A stretch of DNA of 15,680 bases from Gemmatimonadota bacterium (GCA_025360265.1 JANYCP010000074.1:1-15680), one strand, 5' to 3'. Shown: positions 7,001-15,205, counted from the stretch's first letter. Notes: generated from the letters alone by a model not told the origin. Numbers and translations are program-made.

Positions 7001-8016
7001 CGTCGCGCTACGCCAAGACCCGGTGCCTCGGGGAGCGTGACCTGACCAGCGGGAATCGAGGCGCCGACGAACGGATCGTCGCGTAACAGCGCTGCACCGT
7101 CGAGATCGACGATGTCGACCAGTGGCGTGAAGTGCGCGGCAGCGGAAATGCCGAGTGATGATTCGATCATGCAGCCAACCATCACCATCAATCCGTGGGC
7201 GCGAGCAATCGCGATCATCCGCAGAGCTTCACGCAGCGACCCGCACTTCGCCAGCTTGATGTTGATGCCGTCGACTCGACCGACAAGTTTCGGGATGTCA
7301 CCGGATGTCACGCAGCTTTCATCGGCAATAATGGGAATCTGTGCGGCACGCTTGATCTGGGCCAAGCCATCGAGATCTTCGGGCACCACCGGCTGTTCCA
7401 GCACCGTGACGCCGAATTCCTTGAGCACCGGCAACATTGCGATGGCATGCGCCGGAGTCCAACCACAATTGGCGTCGACGCGCAGCTCGCGATCGGTCGC
7501 TTCGCGCATGGTGCGCAGGATCGTCATGTCATCGTTGCTGCCGAGCTTCACCTTGAGAATGGGATACTCGGCCGCTTCAAGCACCTTTTTGCGAATCATT
7601 TCCGGCGTGTCGATGCCGATGGTGAAGGTCGACCTCGGCGCCTTGGCGCGATCGAGCCCCCAGTACTTCCAGAGCGGCACTCCGAGGCGCTTGCCCACCA
7701 GGTCGTGCAGTGCGGCGGAAATCGCTCCGCGCGCGGCGGCGTTTCCGGGAAGTGCAGCGATCAGTCGCGCTTCGATTGCTTCCAGTTGAAACGGATCATC
7801 GCCGAGCAGCGGCGCGTACACTGGCATCGATGCCTGTACCGTCTCGAGCGTCTCGCCGTAGAACTTCGTGGCGGCTGCTTCGCCCCAGCCTTCGACGCCG
7901 TCGTGGTCGGTGATCTTGACCATGAGGGTGCGGTATTCGGAATTACCACCCCGCGCGATGATGAACGGGTGGCGGGTGTGGAGGGTAAGAATTTCGGTAG
8001 AGAGGCGGAGATTCAT
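6997..8016 (-). CDS. Dipeptide epimerase of the enolase superfamily (L-Ala-D/L-Glu epimerase type)
   Basis: This 339-residue cytoplasmic enzyme is of the muconate-lactonising subgroup. Characterised relatives (E. coli YcjG, B. subtilis YkfB) epimerise L-Ala-D-Glu released from murein peptides to L-Ala-L-Glu. The capping domain occupies about 1-125 and contains GWGEAA at 43-48. The barrel follows. The KxK motif is K155-V-K157, and the second catalytic base is K254 in INIKLAKCG. Magnesium ligands are D181 (in DANCGW), E207 (in EQP) and D232 (in ADES). The D304-L-D306 pair near the C-terminus matches the DxD motif that binds the dipeptide amino group in Ala-Glu epimerases, which supports dipeptide rather than sugar-acid substrates. 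Exact specificity cannot be fixed, since related members act on other dipeptides. It is first in a two-gene unit with priA; the functional link is probably only transcriptional. A weak GAGG lies about 12 bases upstream of the start. Confidence 0.9.
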   Translation of the reverse strand: MNLRLSTEILTLHTRHPFIIARGGNSEYRTLMVKITDHDGVEGWGEAAATKFYGETLETVQASMPVYAPLLGDDPFQLEAIEARLIAALPGNAAARGAISAALHDLVGKRLGVPLWKYWGLDRAKAPRSTFTIGIDTPEMIRKKVLEAAEYPILKVKLGSNDDMTILRTMREATDRELRVDANCGWTPAHAIAMLPVLKEFGVTVLEQPVVPEDLDGLAQIKRAAQIPIIADESCVTSGDIPKLVGRVDGINIKLAKCGSLREALRMIAIARAHGLMVMVGCMIESSLGISAAAHFTPLVDIVDLDGAALLRDDPFVGASIPAGQVTLPEAPGLGVARR

Positions 8017-8040
8017 GGGTGAAAGCTACCTCTGCGTGAA

Positions 8041-8174
8041 GTCATCCTGAGCGGAGCGGCCGAAGGGCGCGCAGTCGAAGGACCCCGGTTATCCAGCTGG
8101 GAGCAACTCTTGTGGCGCAACCCCGAGGTCCTTCGACTTCGCAACGGCTCCGCAGTTGCTCCGCTCAGGATGAC
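8041..8174. repeat. Inverted pair of a dispersed intergenic repeat (REP/MITE-like)
   Basis: The left end (8041-8057) reads GTCATCCTGAGCGGAGC and the right end (8158-8174) is its exact 17-base inverse complement. A second matching block, AGTCGAAGGACC, lies inside each arm (about 8073-8084 and 8127-8138). The two arms differ by a few inserted bases between the blocks, and about 40 bases of unrelated sequence sit between them. There is no open reading frame encoding a transposase. The element fills most of the 169-base gap between the epimerase and deacetylase genes and could form a long stem in RNA or a cruciform. A 13-base piece of the same repeat ends the fur-like gene at 482-494. Similar TCATCCTGAGCG-type repeats are, as I recall, common between genes in Gemmatimonadota and related genomes. 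Confidence 0.8.
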
Positions 8175-8185
8175 GCAGCGCCCCA

Positions 8186-9076
8186 TTATCGCAGCGCCTG
8201 GACCGTCGCGAGCACGCCCGCGGCCAGCCGCGCCGGGGCGTAGCCGCCCTCCATCAGCCCGACGATCGGCGTGTCGGCAAACCGCTCGCGCATCCGCTGC
8301 ACCCAGAGCGCGTAGTGCTCCGGCTCGAGTGTGAATCCGCCGAGCGGATCGCCGAGCATCGCGTCGTATCCAGCGGAGAGGAGTATTACGTCGGGAGCCC
8401 AGTGTGTGGTTGCCAGCTCAATCCCGCGCCAGAGCGTCTCCACATAGGCTGACGCCGGCAGGTTTGGCGCCATCGGCAGGTTGAAGCAATTGCCAACGCC
8501 CCGTTCATTGGCTGCACCGGTGCCCGGATACCATGGCCATTGATGCATCGACACGAAATGTGTTGTCGGTTCGTTTTCGACCAGTGCTTGTGTGCCGTTG
8601 CCGTGATGCACATCCCAGTCAACGATGAGCACTCGTTCGCGACCGCGTTGGCGCGCGACCGCCGCAGCCACCGCGACCTGATTGATGACGCAGAATCCCA
8701 TGGCGCGATCATGTAGTGCGTGGTGCCCCGGTGGCCGAATCGCCGCGAACGCATGCTCGCCAGTGGTGATCGCATGATCGAGCGCGCCGAGCACCGCGCC
8801 GGTCGCGGCGAGCACGGCCGGCCAGCTGTTCCTGCTCAGGGTGGTGTCAGCGCCGAGTTCTCCGCCGCCAGACCGCGAGAGTGCGGCGGCCCGATGCAAG
8901 TACGCCGAGTCGTGACAGCAGAGTGCGTCGTCAATGGACGCGGGGTTCGGTTTTATGAGTGTGATGTTGGGCGCGGACCGCAGCGCGTCGAGTACCGCGC
9001 TCAGGCGCCGCGGTTGATCTGGATGGTCCGGACCTGGATCGTGCTCCAAGCAGCCGCTGCTGGTATAGACGCGCAT
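8186..9076 (-). CDS. Histone-deacetylase-family amidohydrolase (class II-like)
   Basis: This 296-residue zinc-dependent deacylase belongs to the HDAC/acetylpolyamine amidohydrolase/AcuC superfamily, which hydrolyses acetyl-lysine, acetylpolyamine or similar amides. Features in order are the N-terminal HPDQPRRL (18-25), RPPGHHA with the catalytic His pair H118/H119, GFCVINQVAVAA, and DWDVHHGNGTQ with zinc ligands D155 and H157. These are followed by SMHQWPWYPGTG, SAGYDAMLGDPLGG with zinc ligand D238, and EGGY with the catalytic Tyr279. All expected metal and catalytic residues are present, so it should be active. There is no signal peptide, so it is cytoplasmic. HGNGTQ and the PGTGA block point to the class II-like bacterial branch rather than AcuC. 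It is the last gene of a glyS-led tight cluster, 7 bases after the ubiquitin-fold-like gene. Its substrate is unknown. Confidence 0.93.
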   Translation of the reverse strand: MRVYTSSGCLEHDPGPDHPDQPRRLSAVLDALRSAPNITLIKPNPASIDDALCCHDSAYLHRAAALSRSGGGELGADTTLSRNSWPAVLAATGAVLGALDHAITTGEHAFAAIRPPGHHALHDRAMGFCVINQVAVAAAVARQRGRERVLIVDWDVHHGNGTQALVENEPTTHFVSMHQWPWYPGTGAANERGVGNCFNLPMAPNLPASAYVETLWRGIELATTHWAPDVILLSAGYDAMLGDPLGGFTLEPEHYALWVQRMRERFADTPIVGLMEGGYAPARLAAGVLATVQALR

Positions 9077-9083
9077 GCGCGCG

Positions 9084-9344
9084 TCAGCGCACCGGCACTC
9101 GACGACGACGCATCACGATCAGGCCGGCATCGGTGGGAACGTGTTCGTCACCGAGGGACCGCGATTCATCATCGATTTCGGCGCCGCGGAATTTCACGAG
9201 AAAGTCTGCAGCGTCTTCGCTGACAGATGCCGCGGTGAGCGCCGCTTCCTTGAGCGCGGCGATCGAAGTGGTTGGTGGCAACGTGAGCACTACGTCTTCC
9301 CACTGCTCGAGCACGCGAACCCGCAAGCGCAGTACACCGGTCAT
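9084..9344 (-). CDS. Small protein with a ubiquitin-like (beta-grasp) layout, 86 residues
   Basis: The length, order and spacing of predicted elements mirror ubiquitin. They are strand 1 (LRLRVRVL, 5-12), strand 2 (DVVLTLPP, 17-24), a helix (SIAALKEAALTAAS, 27-40), strand 3 (FLVKFRG, 48-54), and a turn with an acidic DDESRSLGDE block (58-67). This block corresponds to ubiquitin's LEDGRTLSDY. A last strand follows (GLIVMRRRR, 74-82). The C-terminus ends PVR and has no di-glycine, so covalent conjugation is unlikely without processing. This is pattern reading, not a computed match. The start overlaps the preceding 87-residue gene by ATGA, and the deacetylase gene begins 7 bases later, so all three are almost certainly co-translated. 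Possible roles include a stand-alone partner or adaptor of the deacetylase, or a small beta-grasp protein of the YukD/EsaB kind. No E1, E2 or JAB protease gene is nearby. Confidence 0.7.
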   Translation of the reverse strand: MTGVLRLRVRVLEQWEDVVLTLPPTTSIAALKEAALTAASVSEDAADFLVKFRGAEIDDESRSLGDEHVPTDAGLIVMRRRRVPVR

Positions 9345-9604
9345 GCAGCGCTCGTCGGTAACGTCGAGAGGAAGCGGCCAACCGCCTGATCGAAGAGGAG
9401 CGTGGAGCCACGAACGTGGGTGCCGCCGTCCCTGACGACAGCCGCAAGCGCCACTTCCTCACCTCCCTGGCCGCGCAACACCAGGAATCCCGGGCCTTCG
9501 CGTTCGGGGAACGCGGCGGTGTGCGGCACCCGCTCGGCGAAGAATCGCTTCGCCCGCGCGAACACTTCGTCGGCGGCCAGTGTCGTGGTCGTCTCAAACA
9601 CCAT
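9341..9604 (-). CDS. Hypothetical protein, 87 residues, between glyS and the ubiquitin-fold-like gene
   Basis: I do not recognise a family. The protein opens with a short strand (MVFETTTTLAA), then a helix (ADEVFARAKRFFAERV, about 11-26). Two beta hairpins follow (GPGFLVLRGQGGEEVALAAVVRDGGTHVRGSTL), then a C-terminal helix (FDQAVGRFLSTLP). This helix-plus-sheet order recalls a shortened START/SRPBCC-like fold, but that is only a guess. It has no cysteines, signal or membrane segment. It begins 3 bases after the glyS stop and overlaps the next gene by ATGA, so it lies inside the glyS cluster. The very tight packing and the absence of any stop within its length argue that it is a real gene rather than chance. 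Confidence 0.7.
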   Translation of the reverse strand: MVFETTTTLAADEVFARAKRFFAERVPHTAAFPEREGPGFLVLRGQGGEEVALAAVVRDGGTHVRGSTLLFDQAVGRFLSTLPTSAA

Positions 9605-9607
9605 CGG

Positions 9608-10936
<1,329 letters not shown>

Positions 10937-11023
10937 CGGGCGATACTGGTCCAAGTCTAAGAGGGTCGCGCAGAGCCCAAAACGTAATGAAACACCAGGC
11001 TTCTTGCTTGTTCCGGTGATCCT
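10937..11023. promoter_or_regulatory. Divergent promoter region between glyS and the pilin operon
   Basis: These 87 bases must hold the promoters for both divergent units. On the plus strand there is an AT-richer patch (AAAACGTAATGAAACACC, about 10979-10996), and TTGCTT occurs about 20 bases before the pilin ATG. No well-spaced -35/-10 pair is convincing, and the pilin gene has only a weak GGTGAT just before its ATG. The assignment rests on gene orientation. Confidence 0.35.
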
Positions 11024-11599
11024 ATGCTAACGCCGCACTCACCCCGTTCGAACCGGCCCCGCAGCCCGTTGGCTGAGGGGACCCTTGGCGTGACCCTGCT
11101 CGAGCTGATGATCGTGATCGTCATGATCGGAATTCTGGCGGCCATTGCGATGTCGCGGCTGGACTGGAAACGGTACCAGGCGGACGCGGCCGGACGCGGC
11201 GCAATGGCGGAACTCGCCTCAGCCCAGCGCCTCGCTCTCTCGCTTCAGGCCAACATCCTGATCTCATTTCCCGACTCCCTGCGCATGAAGCTTGTCGAGG
11301 ATGCCGACAACAACGGCAACCTCAATGGCACCGAGCGGACACGCTATTACGTCCTCGATAACAACTTCCGATTCGGCAAGGCGACTGCGCCCGACCTGCC
11401 ATCACCGGAAACGGCCACGACCTTCACCACGATGACCTTTCATCGAGACGGGTCGGCCGACAAGAGCGCCACGCTCTACCTGCATGGTCCCGGGTCCGAT
11501 CCCAACTGCATACACTGCCGCGCTGTCGCGATCAACCGGGCTACTGGACGAGTCGTCTGGTATACCTACGCAAGCGGCGCCTGGAAACGAGCCAACTAA
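11024..11599 (+). CDS. Minor pilin/pseudopilin, FimT/GspH-like, with an EF-hand-like loop
   Basis: This 191-residue type IV pilin-like prepilin has the prepilin peptidase site G22 | V23, with the conserved Glu at mature position 5 (VTLLE). A single hydrophobic helix follows (LMIVIVMIGILAAIAM). The leader is long (22 residues); an in-frame TTG at 11069 would give a typical short leader (MAEGTLG) and is an alternative start. The globular part fits GspH/FimT: a second helix (AMAELASAQRLALSLQ), then strands ending in CRAVAINRATGRVVWYTY. Residues 93-104 (DADNNGNLNGTE) match a canonical EF-hand calcium loop at positions 1, 3, 5, 6, 8, 9 and 12. A CxxC pair (CIHC) lies near 161-164. First gene of a four-gene pilin operon, its stop TAA shares one base with the next ATG. 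It is likely part of the initiating or tip complex of a pilus or pseudopilus in the inner membrane and periplasm. Confidence 0.88.
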   Translation: MLTPHSPRSNRPRSPLAEGTLGVTLLELMIVIVMIGILAAIAMSRLDWKRYQADAAGRGAMAELASAQRLALSLQANILISFPDSLRMKLVEDADNNGNLNGTERTRYYVLDNNFRFGKATAPDLPSPETATTFTTMTFHRDGSADKSATLYLHGPGSDPNCIHCRAVAINRATGRVVWYTYASGAWKRAN

Positions 11600-11991
11600 T
11601 GCGCAACCGCAAAGGCTTTACCGTCGTCGAGATCCTCTTGGCTGTCGTCATCCTCGGCGTACTCGCTGTGGGTGTCGCGCGGTTTTCCGCCGGATTCGCG
11701 ACAGCGATGACGAACTCATCGGTCCGCGTCGTGGCCGCTGGCGTCGCGCTCGACCGGATGCAGCTGATCCGCGCCGACCCCGATTACGTCAACCTGGTCA
11801 CCCAGTACAACGCGGGATCGGGCGCCGACACCACCGGGTTCCCGGATTTCCCCCGCATGCACCGTCTGACGTATCTCGTCCGGGATCAATCGGGGAGCCC
11901 TGCGCGCGACCGGATCGTGATCACCGTCAAGGTGATCGATCCTGGCATGCCTGACACCGTTGCCGTCACCTCCGTCATCGCGAGTCCATGA
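11599..11991 (+). CDS. Minor pilin, PilV/GspI-like
   Basis: This 130-residue prepilin has a short basic leader MRNRKG and peptidase cleavage between G6 and F7. The conserved Glu at mature position 5 (FTVVE, E11) precedes a hydrophobic helix (ILLAVVILGVLAVGVARF). A second amphipathic helix segment (VAAGVALDRMQLIRADPDY) and a small beta domain ending ITVKVIDPGMPDTVAVTSVIA follow. The arrangement VAAGVALDRMQLIRA resembles the AxxLAxxxMExxRA stretch of PilV/GspI proteins. It is coupled on both sides: its ATG shares one base with the preceding TAA, and its TGA lies in the ATGA that starts the PilW-like gene. There is no cysteine in the mature part. PilV and GspI members are close enough that I cannot decide between a pilus and a type II secretion role from this protein alone. 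Confidence 0.88.
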   Translation: MRNRKGFTVVEILLAVVILGVLAVGVARFSAGFATAMTNSSVRVVAAGVALDRMQLIRADPDYVNLVTQYNAGSGADTTGFPDFPRMHRLTYLVRDQSGSPARDRIVITVKVIDPGMPDTVAVTSVIASP

Positions 11992-13169
11992 TGTCCACTT
12001 CTTCGCAGCGCCGCTCACCACGCACCGGCTTCACGCTGGTCGAACTGCTCATCGGCATGACAATGAGTGCCGCCGTCATTGGCGCGGGCTTCTCGTTGTT
12101 CCGTTCGCAGAGCCGCGTGTTCGACACGAACCAGCAGCGTTACGACATGATGCAGAACTCCCGCGGCGCGCTGGAAGACGCAGAGCGGGTGATTCGCACC
12201 ATGGGTGCCGGTGTGCCGAACAGCCAGCCGGTGCTCGTGTACGGCGACAACAACGTGCTGGCGTTCAATACCGACTTCATCGAGCAGGATACGGTCGACA
12301 CCCGCTGGGCGGCCTATTTCAACGCCCAGGCCGTTACCGCCGAAACCATTTCGTGGGACGTCAGCGCTGCTGCCACGATTCCCACCACGTCGTACACCTA
12401 TCCGTCACAAAACTTTCTGCTGGGCAGCGGCGATCCGTCACCGGCGGAGACGTACACGTTCTACTTCCAGGCCGACGGCTCGACCTCCCGCAGCGATGAC
12501 TACATCCTGTATCAGCAGGTCAACTCCGGAACCCCGCAGATTGTCGCGCGGAATATCCTGGCGCATCCGAACGGCAAGCCGTTCTTCGAATACCTGCAGC
12601 GCCGTCAGACCACGACCGGTGATACGCTGATTTTCGTGCCGAACGGGAACCTGCCGCTCAAGCGCACCGTCGTCACGTCATCCACGACCGACACGGCCGG
12701 CGCGACGCGGCCCGACTCGGTGCGGGGCGTGCGCCTGAACATTCGTTTCACCAACGGCCAGACTGGTGCGGCCGAACGATTCCGCGACGTGCAGACTACA
12801 GTCCAGGTCCCGAACAACGGCATCCCGCTTCCGACTGTATGTGGCCGTAATCCGCTGCCGTCGCCGTCGTTTACCGTGGTCGACACCGTGCCAGGGAGCG
12901 GCAAGCTCTGGTTCACCTGGACGAAATCGACCGATCAGGACGCTGGTGAGCAGGACGTCCTGCAATACATCCTCTATCGCAAGCTCAATGGCGCCACCAG
13001 CTGGGCCGACCCGCTGCTGATCGTCAAACGCACCGCGAATCAGGCGTCGTATACCCAGCTGATTTCCGGTAACACGCCCGGAACCGCCTACACCTTCGGC
13101 GTGTCGGCGCAGGATTGCACGCCAAACGAATCGACCATCACGACTGTTAACGTCACCGCCAGTCCCTGA
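11988..13169 (+). CDS. PilW-like minor pilin with a C-terminal fibronectin type III-like domain
   Basis: This 393-residue prepilin has cleavage between G14 and F15, mature FTLVE with E19 at position 5, and the helix LLIGMTMSAAVIGAGFSLF. Residues 45-75 (NQQRYDMMQNSRGALEDAERVIRTMG) form the helix typical of PilW/GspJ. The middle region, 80-275, is a variable beta-rich domain with an RNILAH...FEYL stretch and a VRGVRLNIRFT strand as in PilW. Residues 286-393 look like an added fibronectin III module: PSPSFTVVDTVPGSGKLWFTWT, then DVLQYILYRK, then SYTQLISGNTPGTAYTFGVSAQD. C285 and C377 flank the module and might form a disulfide. Overlap with the previous gene is ATGA; a second ATG at 11991 is an alternative start one codon in. 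The next gene follows after 18 bases. It is expected at the pilus tip or in the secretion pseudopilus, with the added module facing outward. Confidence 0.88.
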   Translation: MMSTSSQRRSPRTGFTLVELLIGMTMSAAVIGAGFSLFRSQSRVFDTNQQRYDMMQNSRGALEDAERVIRTMGAGVPNSQPVLVYGDNNVLAFNTDFIEQDTVDTRWAAYFNAQAVTAETISWDVSAAATIPTTSYTYPSQNFLLGSGDPSPAETYTFYFQADGSTSRSDDYILYQQVNSGTPQIVARNILAHPNGKPFFEYLQRRQTTTGDTLIFVPNGNLPLKRTVVTSSTTDTAGATRPDSVRGVRLNIRFTNGQTGAAERFRDVQTTVQVPNNGIPLPTVCGRNPLPSPSFTVVDTVPGSGKLWFTWTKSTDQDAGEQDVLQYILYRKLNGATSWADPLLIVKRTANQASYTQLISGNTPGTAYTFGVSAQDCTPNESTITTVNVTASP

Positions 13170-13187
13170 GCCAAACGAGAACTCACG

Positions 13188-15197
13188 ATGCGCACCCCTT
13201 CGTTGATTCACAACCGCCGTGGCGCGGCGCTCTTCATGACACTGCTCGTGTCGATGGCCGTTGCTGGCATCGCACTTGGTGGCGTGCTGCTCGCCTCCGG
13301 GGCGCAGCTCTCGACGCGCTACAACGCGAAGGAAGCGCTGCTGCAGTCGTACTCCGACGGTGGACTTGAAATCATCCGCGATTCGATCAATCGCGGCATC
13401 TTCGACTCGCTGCTCCCGGCAAGCGGATACACGACGCTCGCGTCGAACGCCGCGGTCAAGGACGCGCTTGGCGCCACCCTGCCCCGCATCAGCTACTCGC
13501 TATACGTCGGGCGTACCGGCGGACGCACCGGTGGAGCGGCCACCGCAGGGCAGTACGGCAGCAACTTCGCCAGCGCGCTTTCGGTGATCAGCGATGCCCG
13601 CGGCGCTGTGGCCGTGCGTCGCATGCTGCTGACCCAGGAATCCTGGGCCAAGTTCGCAGTCGCCATCAACAACTGGAGCGGCAGTGCCGCGTACGGCTGT
13701 GGCGAATCGGTGAACGGACCGTTCTTCTCCAACTCCGGCCTGATTCTCCAAGGCGGGTGCACGTCGCCACAGACCCTGTTCAGCAGCACGGTCAACGTGG
13801 TGGGCTCCATCACCAACGTCGGCTCGGGCAACTTCACGCAAGGGTACAAAACCAACGCGACGGCGATTCCATGGCCGACGCCAGCCCGCATCGCGCTGAT
13901 GCAGCAGTACGCCCAGAACGCCGACGCGGTCAACGGCGATTACGATCTCACTTCTCTGACCAACGGCTCGACGACTCCTGGTCTGCGGATCGAGTTCCTG
14001 ACGATCGACGTCAACGGCAACGGCGTGATCGATTGGGATGAAGGGTTCATGCGGGTCTGGGTTCCGGCGAATACCCGCGACTCCGTGCTTGCCTATGCCA
14101 CCGGTCGCCGCTGGCCCTCGGTACCGTCCGGCTCGGGCGCTAACATCGCGAACGACCCGAATCTGGGTTCGATGAACTGCGGGGCCAAGACCCAGATCAA
14201 TGGCGCGGGAACCAACCAGTTCTACACCGCTGACAGCGTCTACACCGCGACGACCGGCGCCGCGTCGGCGAAGACCACCGCCGTACGGAGCCTGCTCAGC
14301 ACCAACAACACTCGCCGCTGCTACCTCGGCGGCGATCCGCGTCTCTTCCCGTGGGTTACCGGGGATAGCCTGACGCCCGATTCGCTCAAGACCAACACGC
14401 CACTCGCGAGCAACAATTTCGGCTGGTGGAAGAAGCGTCGTTCCGGTGCCTTGGCGTCGTTGAACACGGTCCGCTCCGGCGACAAGTCATACCTGATTCC
14501 GCTGGGCGCCAACGCGAGCTTCAAGGGCGTGATCTACGTCAACGGCGATGTGGCGTTGAGTGGTCGCGTGCGCGGACGCGTGTCAGTGTTCGCCACCGGC
14601 AACATCGTCATGGCGGATGACCTGCTGTACCAGAATCCCCCGGGCACCAACTGCACGTCGACCGGCGACATCTTCGGCGCGATCGCGACCAAGGACGTGA
14701 TCATCGAGGACAACAACATGCAGACGCCGTTCTACGTGAACAGCAAGGTGTATGGCGGATACGATGACACCAACGACGCCAACTACAACATGTTCTTCCT
14801 GGCCGCAGGCGACGGCGGCACGACCAATGGGAACTGGTATGGTGAAGGGGTGCATTCGCCCTGGACCGTACCGGTGACCTTCCCCTCGTGGTCCACCAGC
14901 GCCAATTCGAGCTGGGATATCTCGGCGATCAACCAGCAGTGCGGCGGCGCCGCGGTGAATGGCTGCGTACGCGTCACGGGCGGCCTCGCCCAGGGTCGCG
15001 TCGATGCCGCCACATACTACAACCAGAATTTCGGTTGGGCCGAAGCACACACGTACGACAAGTGCGGTGCGATCAACCCGCCGCCGTACTTCCCGACCAC
15101 AGGTCGCTTCATTCCGAGCCGGTACTACGAGATCGATCCGGTGTGGTTGAACAGCGTGGGGATCAGCAGCTACTTCGCGCGACTGCAATCGCAGTAG
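13188..15197 (+). CDS. Large PilX-like pilus assembly protein, 669 residues, with an EF-hand loop
   Basis: The N-terminus (HNRRGAALFMTLLVSMAVAG) matches PilX-type minor pilins, with predicted cleavage between G12 and A13. The usual Glu at mature position 5 is absent, as in many PilX proteins and in GspK. The hydrophobic helix is followed by RYNAKEALLQSYSDGGLEIIRDS (44-66), like the PilX helix with its AxxAAExxLxxA pattern. The very long C-terminal part is rich in Asn, Gly, Ser and Thr. It includes a canonical calcium loop DVNGNGVIDWDE (274-285). Around 510-560 it has beta-helix-like stretches (FKGVIYVNGDVALSGRVRG, then VSVFATGNIVMADDLLY) resembling the DUF4900 kind of pilus-associated proteins. 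Several cysteines (171, 191 and more towards the end) may form disulfides. Ordinary PilX is under 250 residues, so this is unusually large and may act as a tip adhesin or tip cap. It is last in the pilin operon and is followed by a strong hairpin. Confidence 0.88.
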   Translation: MRTPSLIHNRRGAALFMTLLVSMAVAGIALGGVLLASGAQLSTRYNAKEALLQSYSDGGLEIIRDSINRGIFDSLLPASGYTTLASNAAVKDALGATLPRISYSLYVGRTGGRTGGAATAGQYGSNFASALSVISDARGAVAVRRMLLTQESWAKFAVAINNWSGSAAYGCGESVNGPFFSNSGLILQGGCTSPQTLFSSTVNVVGSITNVGSGNFTQGYKTNATAIPWPTPARIALMQQYAQNADAVNGDYDLTSLTNGSTTPGLRIEFLTIDVNGNGVIDWDEGFMRVWVPANTRDSVLAYATGRRWPSVPSGSGANIANDPNLGSMNCGAKTQINGAGTNQFYTADSVYTATTGAASAKTTAVRSLLSTNNTRRCYLGGDPRLFPWVTGDSLTPDSLKTNTPLASNNFGWWKKRRSGALASLNTVRSGDKSYLIPLGANASFKGVIYVNGDVALSGRVRGRVSVFATGNIVMADDLLYQNPPGTNCTSTGDIFGAIATKDVIIEDNNMQTPFYVNSKVYGGYDDTNDANYNMFFLAAGDGGTTNGNWYGEGVHSPWTVPVTFPSWSTSANSSWDISAINQQCGGAAVNGCVRVTGGLAQGRVDAATYYNQNFGWAEAHTYDKCGAINPPPYFPTTGRFIPSRYYEIDPVWLNSVGISSYFARLQSQ

Positions 15198-15205
15198 ATA
15201 GTAGC

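Noticed and set aside
7195..8022. Long plus-strand open frame (275 codons) opposite the dipeptide epimerase gene
   Set aside because: It is a shadow of a well-supported gene in GC-rich DNA. Its composition is Arg/His/Gln rich and it shows no motif.
8041..8174. Complete insertion sequence
   Set aside because: It is about 134 bases long with no transposase frame. It is a repeat pair only.
9084..9604. Ubiquitin-conjugation or antiphage (Bil/CBASS-type) system
   Set aside because: No E1, E2 or JAB-type gene is present, the small protein lacks Gly-Gly, and the surrounding genes are housekeeping.
10937..10954. TTG start adding six residues to glycyl-tRNA synthetase
   Set aside because: ATG at 10936 fits the usual start of this family better, and no ribosome binding site supports the TTG. 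It is kept only as an alternative.
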